27,006 bases of DNA, taken from the NCBI GenBank assembly GCA_010015675.1, contig ML976978.1, positions 228,706 through 255,711 on the forward strand. The letters are read 5' to 3'. Origin of the DNA: Byssothecium circinans. Lineage: Eukaryota; Ascomycota; Dothideomycetes; Pleosporales; Massarinaceae. A program made the translations under genes and the position numbers. This document shows, piece after piece, positions 1 through 9,758 of the stretch. Position 1 is the first letter of the stretch; every line of letters begins with the position of its first letter. Under the pieces are notes generated by a model. That model did not search any database and was not told the DNA's origin. It saw only the letters and a list, made by a program, of their open reading frames with translations.

Positions 1-69
1 TGTTTTGATTTTCTAATGCCAAGCTTTTAAGCGGTTCGGTGGTGTGGGCGGTTCGGTGGTGCTTTACGT
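1..69. mobile_element. Right end of a pogo/Fot1-like transposon (partial)
   Basis: Only the right terminus of this element lies in the window. It ends in GGTGCTTTACGT, the reverse complement of the start of the element at 107. Just inside are one full (31-47) and one partial 17-bp unit, GCGGTTCGGTGGTGTGG. The sequence inward from there (TGTTTTGATTTTC) resembles the same position of the neighbouring element near 1100. A TA at 70-71 follows and is the expected target duplication. The body lies left of the window, so no transposase can be judged. The TIR and TA target suggest the Tc1/mariner superfamily; the link to Fot1 rests on a remembered similarity of terminal repeats. Confidence 0.65.
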
Positions 70-71
70 TA

Positions 72-104
72 AGTAAAAATTAAAATAGTATAGAATAGTT
101 CTAG
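72..104 (-). mobile_element. 33-bp sliver of the outer Copia relic between two transposons
   Basis: These 33 bases match 2617-2649 of the intact inner Copia element at equal length, with only transition differences. They lie between TA dinucleotides (70-71 and 105-106) where two separate DNA transposons inserted. The sliver belongs to the 3' noncoding part of the older Copia copy, which resumes at 1237. Confidence 0.75.
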
Positions 105-106
105 TA

Positions 107-1234
107 ACGTAAAGCACCATCGAGCGCGCTATACTATTGAGCGCGCTAAAATTTCTTAGCAGCGGTAATATCTTAATAATAAAGCTAAACCTTAATATTT
201 TCTTTTGAAATTTTAAACCTAGATAGATATATATATATACTAATAGCTATTAAATTTTTATAGCCTTAGCTTACGTAATAAAATAGTTATTAACCTATAA
301 AGTACTAGTAGCTAAAACCTACCTTATACTATAGATTAATACCTAAACCTTAGTATTATACTATATAACTTTTAGGATTTACTTATTAGTATATTAGTAA
401 ATAGCTATAAAAGACTATATAGCGTGCGACCTAGATTTAAAGCTAATATAAGAGGTAGAAGGTAAGGGGTAAGAAAAGTTAGTAATCTCTTTAATAAAGT
501 TATATATATTAGATATCCTTACTTCCTTCTTAAGAGGACAATACTATATACTAAATAAAGCTATATATAAGTTTAAAGCAAGTAATTACCTCTAATACTA
601 AAAGATCTAGCTTAGGAAGTGTAGATTTTTAGAAAATTTAGACACTGCCTTATTATAAAGCTTATATAAGCTAATCTTTTATAGCTAACTATTTATATTA
701 CTACTATCTATATATATAAAGTTTATTAAAAGAAAAAAAGTAAGAACATCCAGCTAAATAAAATATTTATTTATATTTTTCTAAGTTTAGGAATCTCTAC
801 CCTCCCTACGCTAATTCTCTAATAGGTCTAGGCTGCACGCTATAATTTTAGTGCTAATAGGTGTATTATATATATATAAACTAGCTCTAAAGTTATTATA
901 ACTTATTTAGCTAGTTTAGTAGATATTTATCTGCTATAATACTAAAAGTAACCTAGTATTCTCTATACTTATATAGCTTACTAAGCTATTAGAAATCCTA
1001 GGATATTTTTTATAATCCTTTAAATCTATATTATATATATCTATATTTAAAATTTCAGCTTAATAGCTTTAGTATTTAAATTGTTATTAAAGGTTGAATG
1101 TTTGATTTTCCTACCAAGGAATTTTGGCGCGCTCGATAGTGTGGCGCGCTCGATAGTGTGGCGCGCTCGATAGTGTAGCGCGCTCAATAGTGTGGCGCGC
1201 TCAATAGTGTAGCGCGCTTGATGGTACTTTATAT
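107..1234. mobile_element. pogo/Fot1-like DNA transposon, RIP-degraded
   Basis: This 1,128-bp element starts ACGTAAAGCACCATCGAGCG and ends in the mutated inverse of that sequence. TA flanks both ends (105-106 and 1235-1236). The outer Copia sequence reads straight across once the element and one TA are removed, as in the uninterrupted copy at 2650. Two 17-bp units lie inside the left end and six inside the right end. The interior is extremely AT-rich with stops in all frames. A weak helix-turn-helix-like string (AAxTYRIS) can be imagined on the minus strand near 790-870, but I do not claim a transposase. The size could suit a short transposase or a non-autonomous derivative. TIR and TA target support Tc1/mariner; pogo/Fot1 is a guess from the terminal motif. 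Confidence 0.75.
1126..1227. repeat. Subterminal tandem array, 6 x 17 bp
   Basis: Units of GGCGCGCTCGATAGTGT begin at 1126, 1143, 1160, 1177, 1194 and 1211. The first three are identical, the next two carry G-to-A changes, and the sixth runs into the terminal repeat. The left end of the same element carries only about two units (118-150, opposite orientation). The array is GC-rich against a very AT-rich interior. Confidence 0.9.
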
Positions 1235-1236
1235 TA

Positions 1237-2122
1237 TAGTTTTAATTTATATAAGCTTTACTCTCTAAGCTTTAAAGCTAAAGGCGTAAAACTTTACTAG
1301 TTATATAGTAAGCTTACTCTTAAGTAGTTATTTATTAAATTAAGATTTCTTACTATATGATACTAAACTATTATATATAGTTAAGAACTATTAGTAGTAT
1401 AGTAATAGTATAGAATAGTAAATAAACTTTAAAGAGTTTAGTAATAGAATAAAACTATTAAGAACTATTAGTAGTTTAAGAATAATATAAAACTATTTAG
1501 AGATAGTAATATATAGTAGATTACTTATAAAGATAAGATAATAGTAAACCTTTTAAGAGATTAAATAAAGATAGTATATCTTTTATAAAATAAAGAGTAA
1601 GTCTTTTATAAGATAAAAGAATTAATTAAGCAAACTATAGTCTAGTTTTATTAATAGGTAAGAACTAGGAATACTAACTATATAGGTAAATAATAATCTA
1701 GTCTTTAGTAAGGTAAGAAACTAGGAATACTAACTATATAAGTAAATAATAATCTAGCTCTTAGTACCTTAAATATAGGTTTACTATTAGTTATGTTTTA
1801 GGTTTAAGTAGCTACTCCTTTACTAAAATAAGTATAAAAACTAATCTATATTAGTAGTAGACTTATATACTTAAGGAATATCTTCCTACTAGTAAAGTAT
1901 AATAGTATATTTTAAAGATTTTATAGGTATAGACTATAGTATATATAAGCTTAACTATAAGTATAAACTATAGCGCTTATAACTATAGGGCTTACTAGAG
2001 TATAAGTAATAACTTAGTAGGTAGTAGAGTTATAATAAGTTCTTACTATAGTATAAGAGATAGCTTAGTAGAAGGTACTAATAGAGATAGTCTAAGAATA
2101 TATATTAAGACTATAGAGAAGT
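1237..2122 (-). mobile_element. 3' noncoding block of the outer, older Copia relic
   Basis: This block aligns over its whole length with 2652-3560 of the inner Copia element. For example, the stretch around CTAAGCTTTAAAGCTAAAGG occurs in both. The outer copy is much more AT-rich and nearly all differences are transitions. No reading frame survives. On the minus strand it lies downstream of the polymerase gene, so it is 3' untranslated or spacer sequence. It ends at GAAGT (2118-2122), where the inner element inserted, and the outer element continues at 8826. Confidence 0.8.
2118..2122. repeat. Target-site duplication GAAGT, left copy
   Basis: GAAGT precedes the left LTR (2123) and is repeated directly after the right LTR (8821-8825). 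A 5-bp duplication is the normal footprint of LTR-retrotransposon integrase. It shows that the two LTRs belong to one insertion. Confidence 0.88.
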
Positions 2123-2279
2123 TGTTAGACAGTAGAGACCTAAGAGCATGCGATAAGAAAGTGATTGATTGTGTGTCTAGTGGTGTAGCTCAGGAGAGGT
2201 GACTATATAGGTAGGAGCCAGCGCTAGGCCGGAATAGTACTAAACCATCCTAAATAGTCAAGTACTGTTCAGTCTAACA
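2123..2279 (-). repeat. Copia 3' LTR (left LTR), 157 bp
   Basis: It begins TGTTAGAC and ends GTCTAACA, a perfect 8-bp terminal inversion with the TG...CA ends typical of LTRs. It matches 8664-8820 and 17044-17200 along its full length; differences are transitions. On the minus strand this is the downstream LTR, next to the polypurine tract. Confidence 0.93.
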
Positions 2280-2288
2280 CACCCCCTT
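2280..2288 (-). other. Polypurine tract
   Basis: On the minus strand this reads AAGGGGGTG and abuts the 3' LTR. This is where plus-strand DNA synthesis is primed in LTR retrotransposons. Its position and purine purity fix the orientation of the element. Confidence 0.8.
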
Positions 2289-3535
2289 AGTAAAGCAGGA
2301 AGCTGATGCGCTGGATGTATGCCCCTATATGGGCACCCCCACCCCCTTAACATGTATAGGATGAATGAGTAAAGAGAGAATAGAGCGGATATAGGTACAA
2401 GATGACCCTAGCAAACACACTAAACCCAGTGGGAAAAAGGTGTGAAGAAGGAGCCTCTAAAGCTAAGTAGGTTCTTGTGAAGCTATAAGGCAAATGGATG
2501 AAGGAAATAGTTTAGCAATTACCTTAAACCTATAGATAGGGAAAAATGACAAGGTGTATCTAATTAAGAGCGGTACAGTATAGTGTATACAGGTACTAAA
2601 GCGTATAGGATAATTAAGTAGAGATTAAGATAGTATGGAATAGTTCTAGTACGGTTCTAATCCGTACGAGCTCTACCCCCTAAGCTTTAAAGCTAAAGGC
2701 GTGAAGCTCTACTAGTTATGTAGTAAGCTTGCTCTTAGGTAGTTATTTATTAGATTAGGATTTCTTACTATAGCGTACTAAACCGTTATACATGGTTAAG
2801 AACTATTAGTAGCATAGTAACTGTGTAGAATAGTAGGTAAACTTTAAAGAGTTTAGTAATAGAATAGAACTATTAAGAACCATTGGTAGTTCAAGAACAG
2901 TGTAGAACTATTTAGAGACGGTAATGAACAGTGGATTGCTCATGAAGATGAGATAATAGTAGACCTTTTAAGAGATTGAATAGAGATAGTATGTCTTTTA
3001 TAAGATGAAGAGTGATTAATTAGGGCCTTTTAAGAGGCTAAGTATGTAAGAATCTAGGAATACTAACTGTGCGGGCAAACTATAGTCTAGTTCTATTAAT
3101 GGGTGAGAACTAGGAATGCTAACTATACGGGCAAATAACAATCTAGTCTCTAATAGAGTAAGAGACTAGGAATACTAACTATATAGGTAAATAATACTCT
3201 AGTTCTTAATGCCTTGAATACAGGTTTACTATTAGTTATGGTTCAGGTTTAGGTAGCTACTCCTTTGCTAAGCTAAGTGTGAAAACTAATCCGTATCAGT
3301 AGTAGACCTATGTACTCAAGGAACGTCTTCCTAGTAGTAAAGTATAATAGTATATTTTAAAGGTCTTATAGGTGCAGACTATAGCGTATGCGTGCTTAAC
3401 TATAGGTGTAAACTATAGCGCTTACGACTATAGGGCTCACTAGAGCGTAAGTAACGACTTAATATATAGTAGAGTTATGATGGATTCTCACTATAGCGTA
3501 AGAGATAGCTTAGTAGAAGGTGCTGATGTAGATAG
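2289..3535 (-). other. Copia 3' noncoding region
   Basis: About 1.25 kb lie between the end of the pol frame and the polypurine tract, long for a Copia element. I see no coding signal in it. It contains an imperfect threefold tandem repeat (3050-3215) and a short palindrome, GTACGG...CCGTAC (2649-2667). Positions 2615-2616 and 2650-2651 are the uninterrupted versions of the two TA sites hit by DNA transposons in the outer copy. From 2652 onward it has a mutated counterpart at 1237-2122. Confidence 0.7.
3050..3215. repeat. Imperfect tandem repeat, about 55-bp unit x 3
   Basis: Three units start near 3050, 3107 and 3161. Each contains CTAGGAATRCTAACTRTRYRGG followed by GCAAAY...TCTAGTYCT in degenerate form. 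The outer Copia copy retains about two units (near 1665-1770), so the repeat predates both insertions or changes copy number. Confidence 0.65.
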
Positions 3536-6500
3536 TTAAAGAATATATATTAGGACTATTAAGAGGTTAAGACCCTTTATCTAATCTTTATGCTTCTAAC
3601 GAGTAAGTAGCTTAGTAAATCTATTAGTAGGTTATGCTTTCATTTCCACATATATAGGATGGATTGTGCCATCTTAAGTGGCTTGACGGAGCCAGTGATG
3701 ATGGATATCAACATAGCGCAAGGTTATTTTAAGCTATGGTGCCTCTTTTGTAAGAAGGCTAATAGTTTATTAGTTATTACATAGTAGGATTTAGTTATGT
3801 TAGAACTATAGACTAAGGTCATGTAATAAGCGTCACTACTATATTAGCTATGTAGCTCTAGCAGAGGCAGCGATAAGCTTAGCTTTAGTGGTGGACTTTG
3901 TAACACACTATTAAAGAGTTAAGTTCTAGTCTATAGGTCCGCTGAAGAACATAAAGACCTAGCCTTAAGTAGAGTAGTAAGTCTCCTTATAGTTAGCATA
4001 TAAAGCGTCTATAGCTAGGAAGAAATTAACTTCTTCCTAATCTTTGATGTGGTTAATTGCGGTATCATTATTAGCTAAGTAGTGAATGCTTAGGTCCTAT
4101 GTATAGAATAAATAAGCTAGGCATTAGTAAGCCGCAGCTATATGTTTGCCTAATAGGTTGGTGAGGAACTCAGCTAGCTTTAAGTAAGCTTTAGAGACGT
4201 CTAGGCGCGTCGCACCTACAGCGTAGCCTATTAAACTAACTACCTGTGCGTAGCATTTAGCGTTTAATAGATTCTTAGTGCCTAAGGATAGAATCAGGGC
4301 TTTAGATGGTAGTAGTATAGGAGGACACCTATTCCATGGCTTAGGTGCGTGGTATTTATAGTAAATAGTGTTAATATAGGCCTTTTATAAGAGCTAGAGA
4401 TCACCGTCCTCGCGGTTTCAGTAAATAGTAATACCATAGAACATTTATTTAGTACGATCTTTTAGGTTAGTGATTTCATATTAACTAGAGAGCTTCTATT
4501 TAAACTCGTTAAGGGCCTTAGTATAACTAGGTTTCGCTATTATAATAATGTCGTCTACATAGAAGAACACAACTATCTTATCATTAGTCTATAGACAGTT
4601 GGCATCAAGGATAGGTTGAAAGCTGAGAGATTAAAGGGTGGCCGTAAAGTCATTGTACTAAAGAAGGAGAGAGGTTTTGAGACCGTATAAGGCTCTAAGT
4701 AGTTCCTAGATGTAGTTGCTATCTCTAAAGCCTTCTAGTTGAAATGTGTAGATGGGTCGTAGTAGAAGCGCATTAGTAAAAGCGTTAACTACATTATACT
4801 ATTGAATTTTAAGGTTGAAGTAGGCTGCAATCACTATGAGAGCGCGGAATATGTAGATAGCTAATGTGATTACTTAAGTGTCTTTAGCTGTTGTTTATAG
4901 ATCTCCTCGTACACAGATGCGTGCTTTAAACTTAATTAAATAATCCCTATCAAACTTATATGTCTAAACCCACATTAGAGGGAGGATTTTAAGCTGAGTG
5001 GAATTAATCTTATTCATAGCAAGCTCTCTGTACGTGCCTTTCTAAGTAATAGTGTTAATCTCCGCTCTGCATGCAGCCATGAAGCCACTGCGGATTTCGG
5101 TTAGTAGGTTCTTAAGATCATTCTAAAACCTTGGTACGGGTGGAAGCTATAAGCAATAAAGTCAAGTCTTTAGTGTAAAAGCTATAGATACAAAGGAGCT
5201 CTAGTAGGTAACTAGCGCGTTCATAATGCGCAGTTAGGTTTAATAATCAAGTACATTAGTAGGCTTAATATACTTATTAGTGGTATACTTGCGCTTTCCC
5301 TAGTTTAGTAGCTTAATTACGTTTAATGGTGTAACTAGTGCGTTACTTAAGCATCCATGATAGTTTAGTACTATTTCGTGATGGTTTAACACTATTTAGG
5401 ATGGTGTCGGTTGCTCTTATAGTTAGCCTAGAGTAGCTATTAATGTAGGAGTTAGATATAGATTTAGAGAAGTATTACAAGTGTTAGTAGCAAGCATAGC
5501 CTTAGTAGAATTAACTGTAATAGTATGCGTATTAGTAGCACTACTATTATATTCTAGTATAGCTTTATCCTCTATAACTAAAGAAGCGTCACTGTCTAGT
5601 GGATTAAGAGGATTATTAAGTTTAATAGTGTAGATAATATTATTAAGCTTAAGGCCCCTAAGCATTTCCCCATCGTGTGAGCCGTAGAATAAGTGCTTAT
5701 TAAAAGTAACATCCCTAGTACGGATAATCTTCCCTCTATGGCTAAAGGATTAAGCTCCTAGTAGCTAAACATAATAGATATTACAGGAATTAATGCTAAC
5801 GAAATAGCTAATAAGTGCTTAAGGAGTGAGCTTATCTTTGCAGTTAATTTTCTTGCGTAGAGCGTATACGCGGCAACCATACATGTGAAGATAGGCTAGT
5901 GACGGCTAATAGTTATAAATGGTTTTAAACGGCGTTTTCTACCTAAGCGCTTTAGTTGGTGTGCGGTTAAGTAGATAGGTAGTATATAAGTAGAACTCTC
6001 CTAAGAGATGTAGTAGAAGACTAGACGTTATATAGAGTAACTAAGCTTATTTAATAAGATTACGTCCTAAGCGTTCTGCGTGGCCTGATTATGCTAGTGT
6101 ATCTAGAGAGCGGAGTTGAAGCTATATCCCTTCTAACTTAGTATAGGAAACTAGTAAGTCATTAAGGGCTTCGAATCCATAGCCTTTTTCACTATTAAGA
6201 TAGAGAAAGATGGGTGCGGTATTGAATTGACGTTTGATAAGTCAGTCGACTTCTTTGAAGGCTGCAAGCAAGCTCTCTTGGTTCTTTTTCTTGATAATAA
6301 TAACAAAGTTAAACTTTAAGAATACGTCATAGGCATGGAAAGCATAACGTTCGCCAGTAAACGTAAGGCAGTTAAGCTTGATTATATCAATAGTAATTAA
6401 CTTAAATGGTTTGGTTAGTGGCTGCTCGCGTTCAGAGCGACGTAATACTTGCTTAGTTACTTTGTTAGCGCTGCATTAAGGGCAGTCTTTAGTCGCTAGT

Positions 6501-8569
6501 AGTAGGGTTAAAATGTAGATCCCTAATAAAGTAGTAGTGAGATGCTTAAGAGGCTCTAGTCTTAGGTAACTAAGTAGTATATAAGCTTTAAGTCCTGTAA
6601 GCTAACGTGGCTTACGAGGAGCTTTAGATTAGTTCTGTTAGTTGTGATGTTTTCAATGTTTACGTATAGCCATGGCGTGGTAGTATAAGCTAGGCATAGG
6701 TTATAGTTATTAGTTAGAATGGTTCTAAATAGTACCTAATGGTTTAGAACTATTAGTAGTACTAGACGGTTCTAAATAATACTTAACTATTCCTAATAGT
6801 TTAGTAAACTCTTCCTTCTAGCTAATAAGAATATAGTAGCTACTATTCTTAAAGACGTTATACCACACTAGATTATCCTTATAGTTTAGCTAGTATAGGA
6901 CTAGTCTTCCTAAGTTAAAGTAAACATTACCACCTAATAGGCGTAATAGAGCTACTAATGAGGTCGCGTAATTCAGTACTAGGGCGACGTTAAGGAGAGT
7001 AAATTTCTAAGGACCCGCTAGCGTTAAAAGGATGACATAGCATTTACTATAGGCTAGAATAGGAGAGACGCTATCTCTACTTCTAATAAACTTATTATAG
7101 GCTGGATGTTCCCATTTAAACTCTAATAGATTGTTGCAGACGTGTACATTAGAAGCATAGTCTAGGGTCTATGAATAAAGCATTAAGAAAGGAGAATCCT
7201 TCTATTTCTAAGTGTTGAAAGCGGTATAGCTAGTTGTGACTAGCGCACGGTGCTTAGTTTTAGTATCTAAGGCTTGATCGCCTGCATCTAGTGTATTAGC
7301 TAATTGGTTAGCTAGATGAGATAGATCGCGCGCTTTAGTTTAGATTAATTTAATGATGCTCTAGCGCTTATTAGTGTTGCTGGAATTAAGCTATTTATTT
7401 ACTATTTCTTCCTTTTGCCTGTTTAGTCGCTAGTTTTAAGGTCAGGCCTTAGGAATAAGGTAAGGATAGTTCCTCTAGAACCCTTTATAGGAATTGCTAT
7501 TATTATAAGGGCAAGGCTTACTACTATGTTTGCAGTTCTATTTCTTCCTCTTTGTTTTGTTATTATTTAGTTTGTTGTTGGTATCAGTATTAACTTTTAA
7601 GTTAGTGCGCTTTTAGTTCGTGGCTTCTTATTAGTTAGTATTAGTATTATTATATAGTGACTATTCACTACTATAGGTAGCGAAGGTAGTATGATAGGTT
7701 TAAACTATAAGTATAGCTAGCTACGCGTTTGACTGATTGAATCTAGCTATAAGTGTCTTCACAGTACACTTGTTAGGAATCACTAGTGGAGCCGTAGGAA
7801 CTTTGACTATTTCTTCCTATTATATCTTATTGCCTTCTTCATCTATGACGGCAGGAATTATCGCAGTGCGCGTGTTTGCTTTAGCTAGTGTAGCTTAGTA
7901 AACCGTCTTAGCTTCATTAACTTTAAGGATTATGTTAGTAGCGAGCGCGTAGTTAATATAGGAGCACACCTTAAGAAGATCATATTAAGGTTAAAAGCTA
8001 TTGACTTCTAGTAGCTTAAGTTCCTTTGCTTTATTTAGCATGAGTTAGAATTCATGTGACTAGTCCTTAAAGGTATCTCACCCTACTATTTTCTTCTTGT
8101 AGTTGTTATATTTATTACGCGCTTCATTAATTTTCACCACTTAGGTTTGATTGAACATGGTATAGAGGATTTCAAGCTTCTTAGCAACCTTAGGATAGTT
8201 GACGAGTTGCCCGTACAGCGTGGTTTTAATTATATTAAGCATGTAGTTACCTAGATCTGATAGTAGTTTATATTTAATAGTATATTCCTTGTAACGTTCC
8301 TTCTAAATAATAGCGCGTGCGTTTAATTCGTTGCCCATTAGCTGTAGTGGTGGTTTAAGCGAGGGCTTATTAGTAGCCTCTAGATTAAGGTATTACTATA
8401 GATTAGTAGTAATAGCTTTACCTTTAAACATGGTAAACTAAGCATCCTAGGTCTTTAGATCACTAAGAATAGTATTAGACGCCGTGATAGCAGCTGTAGT
8501 AATTACGCGTGGAGGAATTATTATAGGCTACTTAATTATGGGTGACGCTGAAGTAGGTGGAAGGTGCAT
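3536..8569 (-). pseudogene. Copia gag-pol polyprotein, RIP-inactivated
   Basis: The polyprotein would encode capsid, protease, integrase, reverse transcriptase and RNase H for retrotransposition in cytoplasmic particles. ATG is at 8569. Gag follows (8569 to about 7480), with Trp-to-stop damage in motifs such as LKTxDAxFTMFKGK. Integrase has DCPxCS from the zinc finger (6473-6484), PFKLITID with the first catalytic Asp (6386-6388), SEKGYGFEAL, YGCRVYALRKK, and RTRDVTFNKH at its end (near 5700). Reverse transcriptase has KARICVRGD, NAFTNALL, ALYGLK and YVDD (4550-4561). RNase H has DALYANYKET, TKAKLIAASA and VDIHHHWLRQ (about 3680-3712). All motifs share one frame over 1,678 codons, so only substitutions have killed it. 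The uninterrupted run at 5423-5665 is the integrase-RT spacer, not a separate gene. The second integrase acid appears as Asn (LNSEKGYG). Confidence 0.93.
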
Positions 8570-8653
8570 AATAAGATGTTAATAAATTAGTGTAGATGGG
8601 GGTAGTATAGCTACTTATTCATATATAATAATAAAGTAGATAGAGTTAGGCCA

Positions 8654-8663
8654 GGCTCATAAC
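8654..8663 (-). other. Primer-binding site, half-tRNA initiator-Met type
   Basis: On the minus strand the bases directly after the 5' LTR read GTTATGAGCC. This is complementary to the anticodon stem-loop (GGCTCATAAC) of eukaryotic initiator tRNA-Met, as I remember it, rather than to the tRNA 3' end. Drosophila copia and some relatives prime in this way from a cleaved tRNA half. Position and match are visible; the mechanism is inferred from the family. Confidence 0.75.
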
Positions 8664-8820
8664 TATTAGATAGTAGAGACCTAAGAGCGTGCGATAAGAA
8701 AGTGATTGATTATGTATCTAGTAGTGTAGCTTAGGAGAGGTAACTATATAGGCAGGAGCTAGCGCTAGGCCGGAACGGTACTGAACTATCCTGAACAGTC
8801 AAGTACTATTCAGTCTAATA
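8664..8820 (-). repeat. Copia 5' LTR (right LTR), 157 bp
   Basis: It aligns end to end with 2123-2279. RIP-type changes have altered its termini to TATTAGAT...GTCTAATA, so the TG...CA ends are obscured. The adjacent GAAGT and primer-binding site fix the boundaries. On the minus strand this LTR would drive transcription. Confidence 0.9.
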
Positions 8821-8825
8821 GAAGT
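8821..8825. repeat. Target-site duplication GAAGT, right copy
   Basis: Partner of 2118-2122. The following TTAAGACCTTTTATCTAAT continues the outer Copia sequence, matching 3566 onward in the inner element. This confirms that the inner element interrupted the outer one. Confidence 0.88.
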
Positions 8826-9320
8826 TAAGACCTTTTATCTAATCCTTATACTTTATTAACTTTAACTACTTAGGTTTAATTAAATATAGTATAGAGGATT
8901 TTAAGCTTCTTAGTAACCTTTAGATAATTAATAAGTTACCTGTATAGTATAGTTTTAATTATATTAAGTAGTTATATAGTTACCTAGGTCTAATAGTAGT
9001 TTATTCTTAATAGTATATTCCTTATAATATTTCTTCTAAATAATAATACGTGCATTAGATTTATTACCTATTAGTTATAGTAGTAGTTTAAGCAAGGGCT
9101 TATTAGTAGCCTCTAGATTAAAGTATTACTATAGATTAGTAGAAATAGCTTTACTTTTAAATATAGTAAACTAAGTATCCTAGTTATTTAGACTACTAAG
9201 AATAGTATTAGATGCTATAGTAGTAGCTATAGTAATTATACGTAAAGGTATTATTATAGGCTACTTAATTATAAGTAATACTAAAGTAGGTAGAAGGTAT
9301 ATAATAAGGTATTAGTAAAT
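8826..9320 (-). pseudogene. gag remnant of the outer Copia relic (internally deleted)
   Basis: After about 40 bp matching the end of the inner pol region (3566-3596), the sequence jumps to a counterpart of 8121-8600, the N-terminal gag region. About 4.5 kb (rest of gag, protease, integrase, RT and RNase H) is therefore absent. Both edges of the missing segment carry GCTTC in the inner copy (3592-3596 and 8121-8125), and one mutated copy remains at the junction. It is far more AT-rich than the inner copy and no frame is usable. The gag start corresponds to about 9300. Beyond it the match to the inner leader weakens and no 157-bp LTR is recognisable, so the 5' end is lost or altered. Confidence 0.8.
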
Positions 9321-9758
9321 TAGTATAGATAAGGGTAACATATTCTACTATTAAAATAGTTAAACTATTAAGATAGCTACTTTTACTTAGTAAGGAAAAT
9401 TAAACTATATTATAATAAGCTAGGCCCTAGTTTCTTAGAGGCTACTCTTTAGACTCTAAGTCTTTTAAACTAGCTCTAGAGTAATCTCTAAGTTCTCCTA
9501 TATATAGAATTATGCTTAAGAGAACTCTTTCTTCTTAATAAATCTATCTATATTCTCCTTAGTATCTTTAGCTTCTTAAGCTTAGCTCCTTATATTAGAT
9601 TTATTTATCTACTTAATTTATTATTTTTTATTCTTACTAGTTATAAGACTAGTAGAGGCCCTTAAAGATAGAGAAACTAGAGCTCTCTAAATATTAGATT
9701 TCTACTTTAATTAAAGATAATAGATCTAAATAATATCTTAGTTAACTACCTTATGTAG
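9321..9758. other. AT-rich stretch, nothing recognised
   Basis: Stops occur in all frames and no repeat partner was noticed in the window. The part around 9360-9440 might be the distorted leader of the outer Copia copy, because GCTAGGCC near 9420 recalls the inner GTTAGGCC near 8645. This is weak. Confidence 0.4.

Larger units (their letters stand above)
2123..8820 (-). mobile_element. Full-length Ty1/Copia retrotransposon, minus strand, nested
   Basis: This is a 6,698-bp element with 157-bp LTRs at 2123-2279 and 8664-8820, flanked by GAAGT. Read on the minus strand the order is 5' LTR, primer-binding site (8654-8663), short leader, gag-pol (8569-3536), about 1.2 kb of 3' noncoding sequence, polypurine tract (2280-2288) and 3' LTR. 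The order integrase, reverse transcriptase, RNase H is diagnostic of Ty1/Copia. It inserted into an older, internally deleted member of the same family. RIP has damaged it moderately: the LTRs differ at roughly 20 sites, all transitions, and the coding frame has many TAG and TAA codons but no net shift. It cannot make its own proteins. Confidence 0.93.

Noticed and set aside
107..1234. Transposase gene inside the pogo/Fot1-like element
   Set aside because: Only a faint helix-turn-helix-like string can be read, and no DDE motif could be found among the stops.
5423..5665. 80-codon open frame on the minus strand as a separate small gene
   Set aside because: It is in frame with the Copia polyprotein and lies between the RTRDVTF end of integrase and the reverse transcriptase. 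It is a spacer stretch that escaped stop codons.
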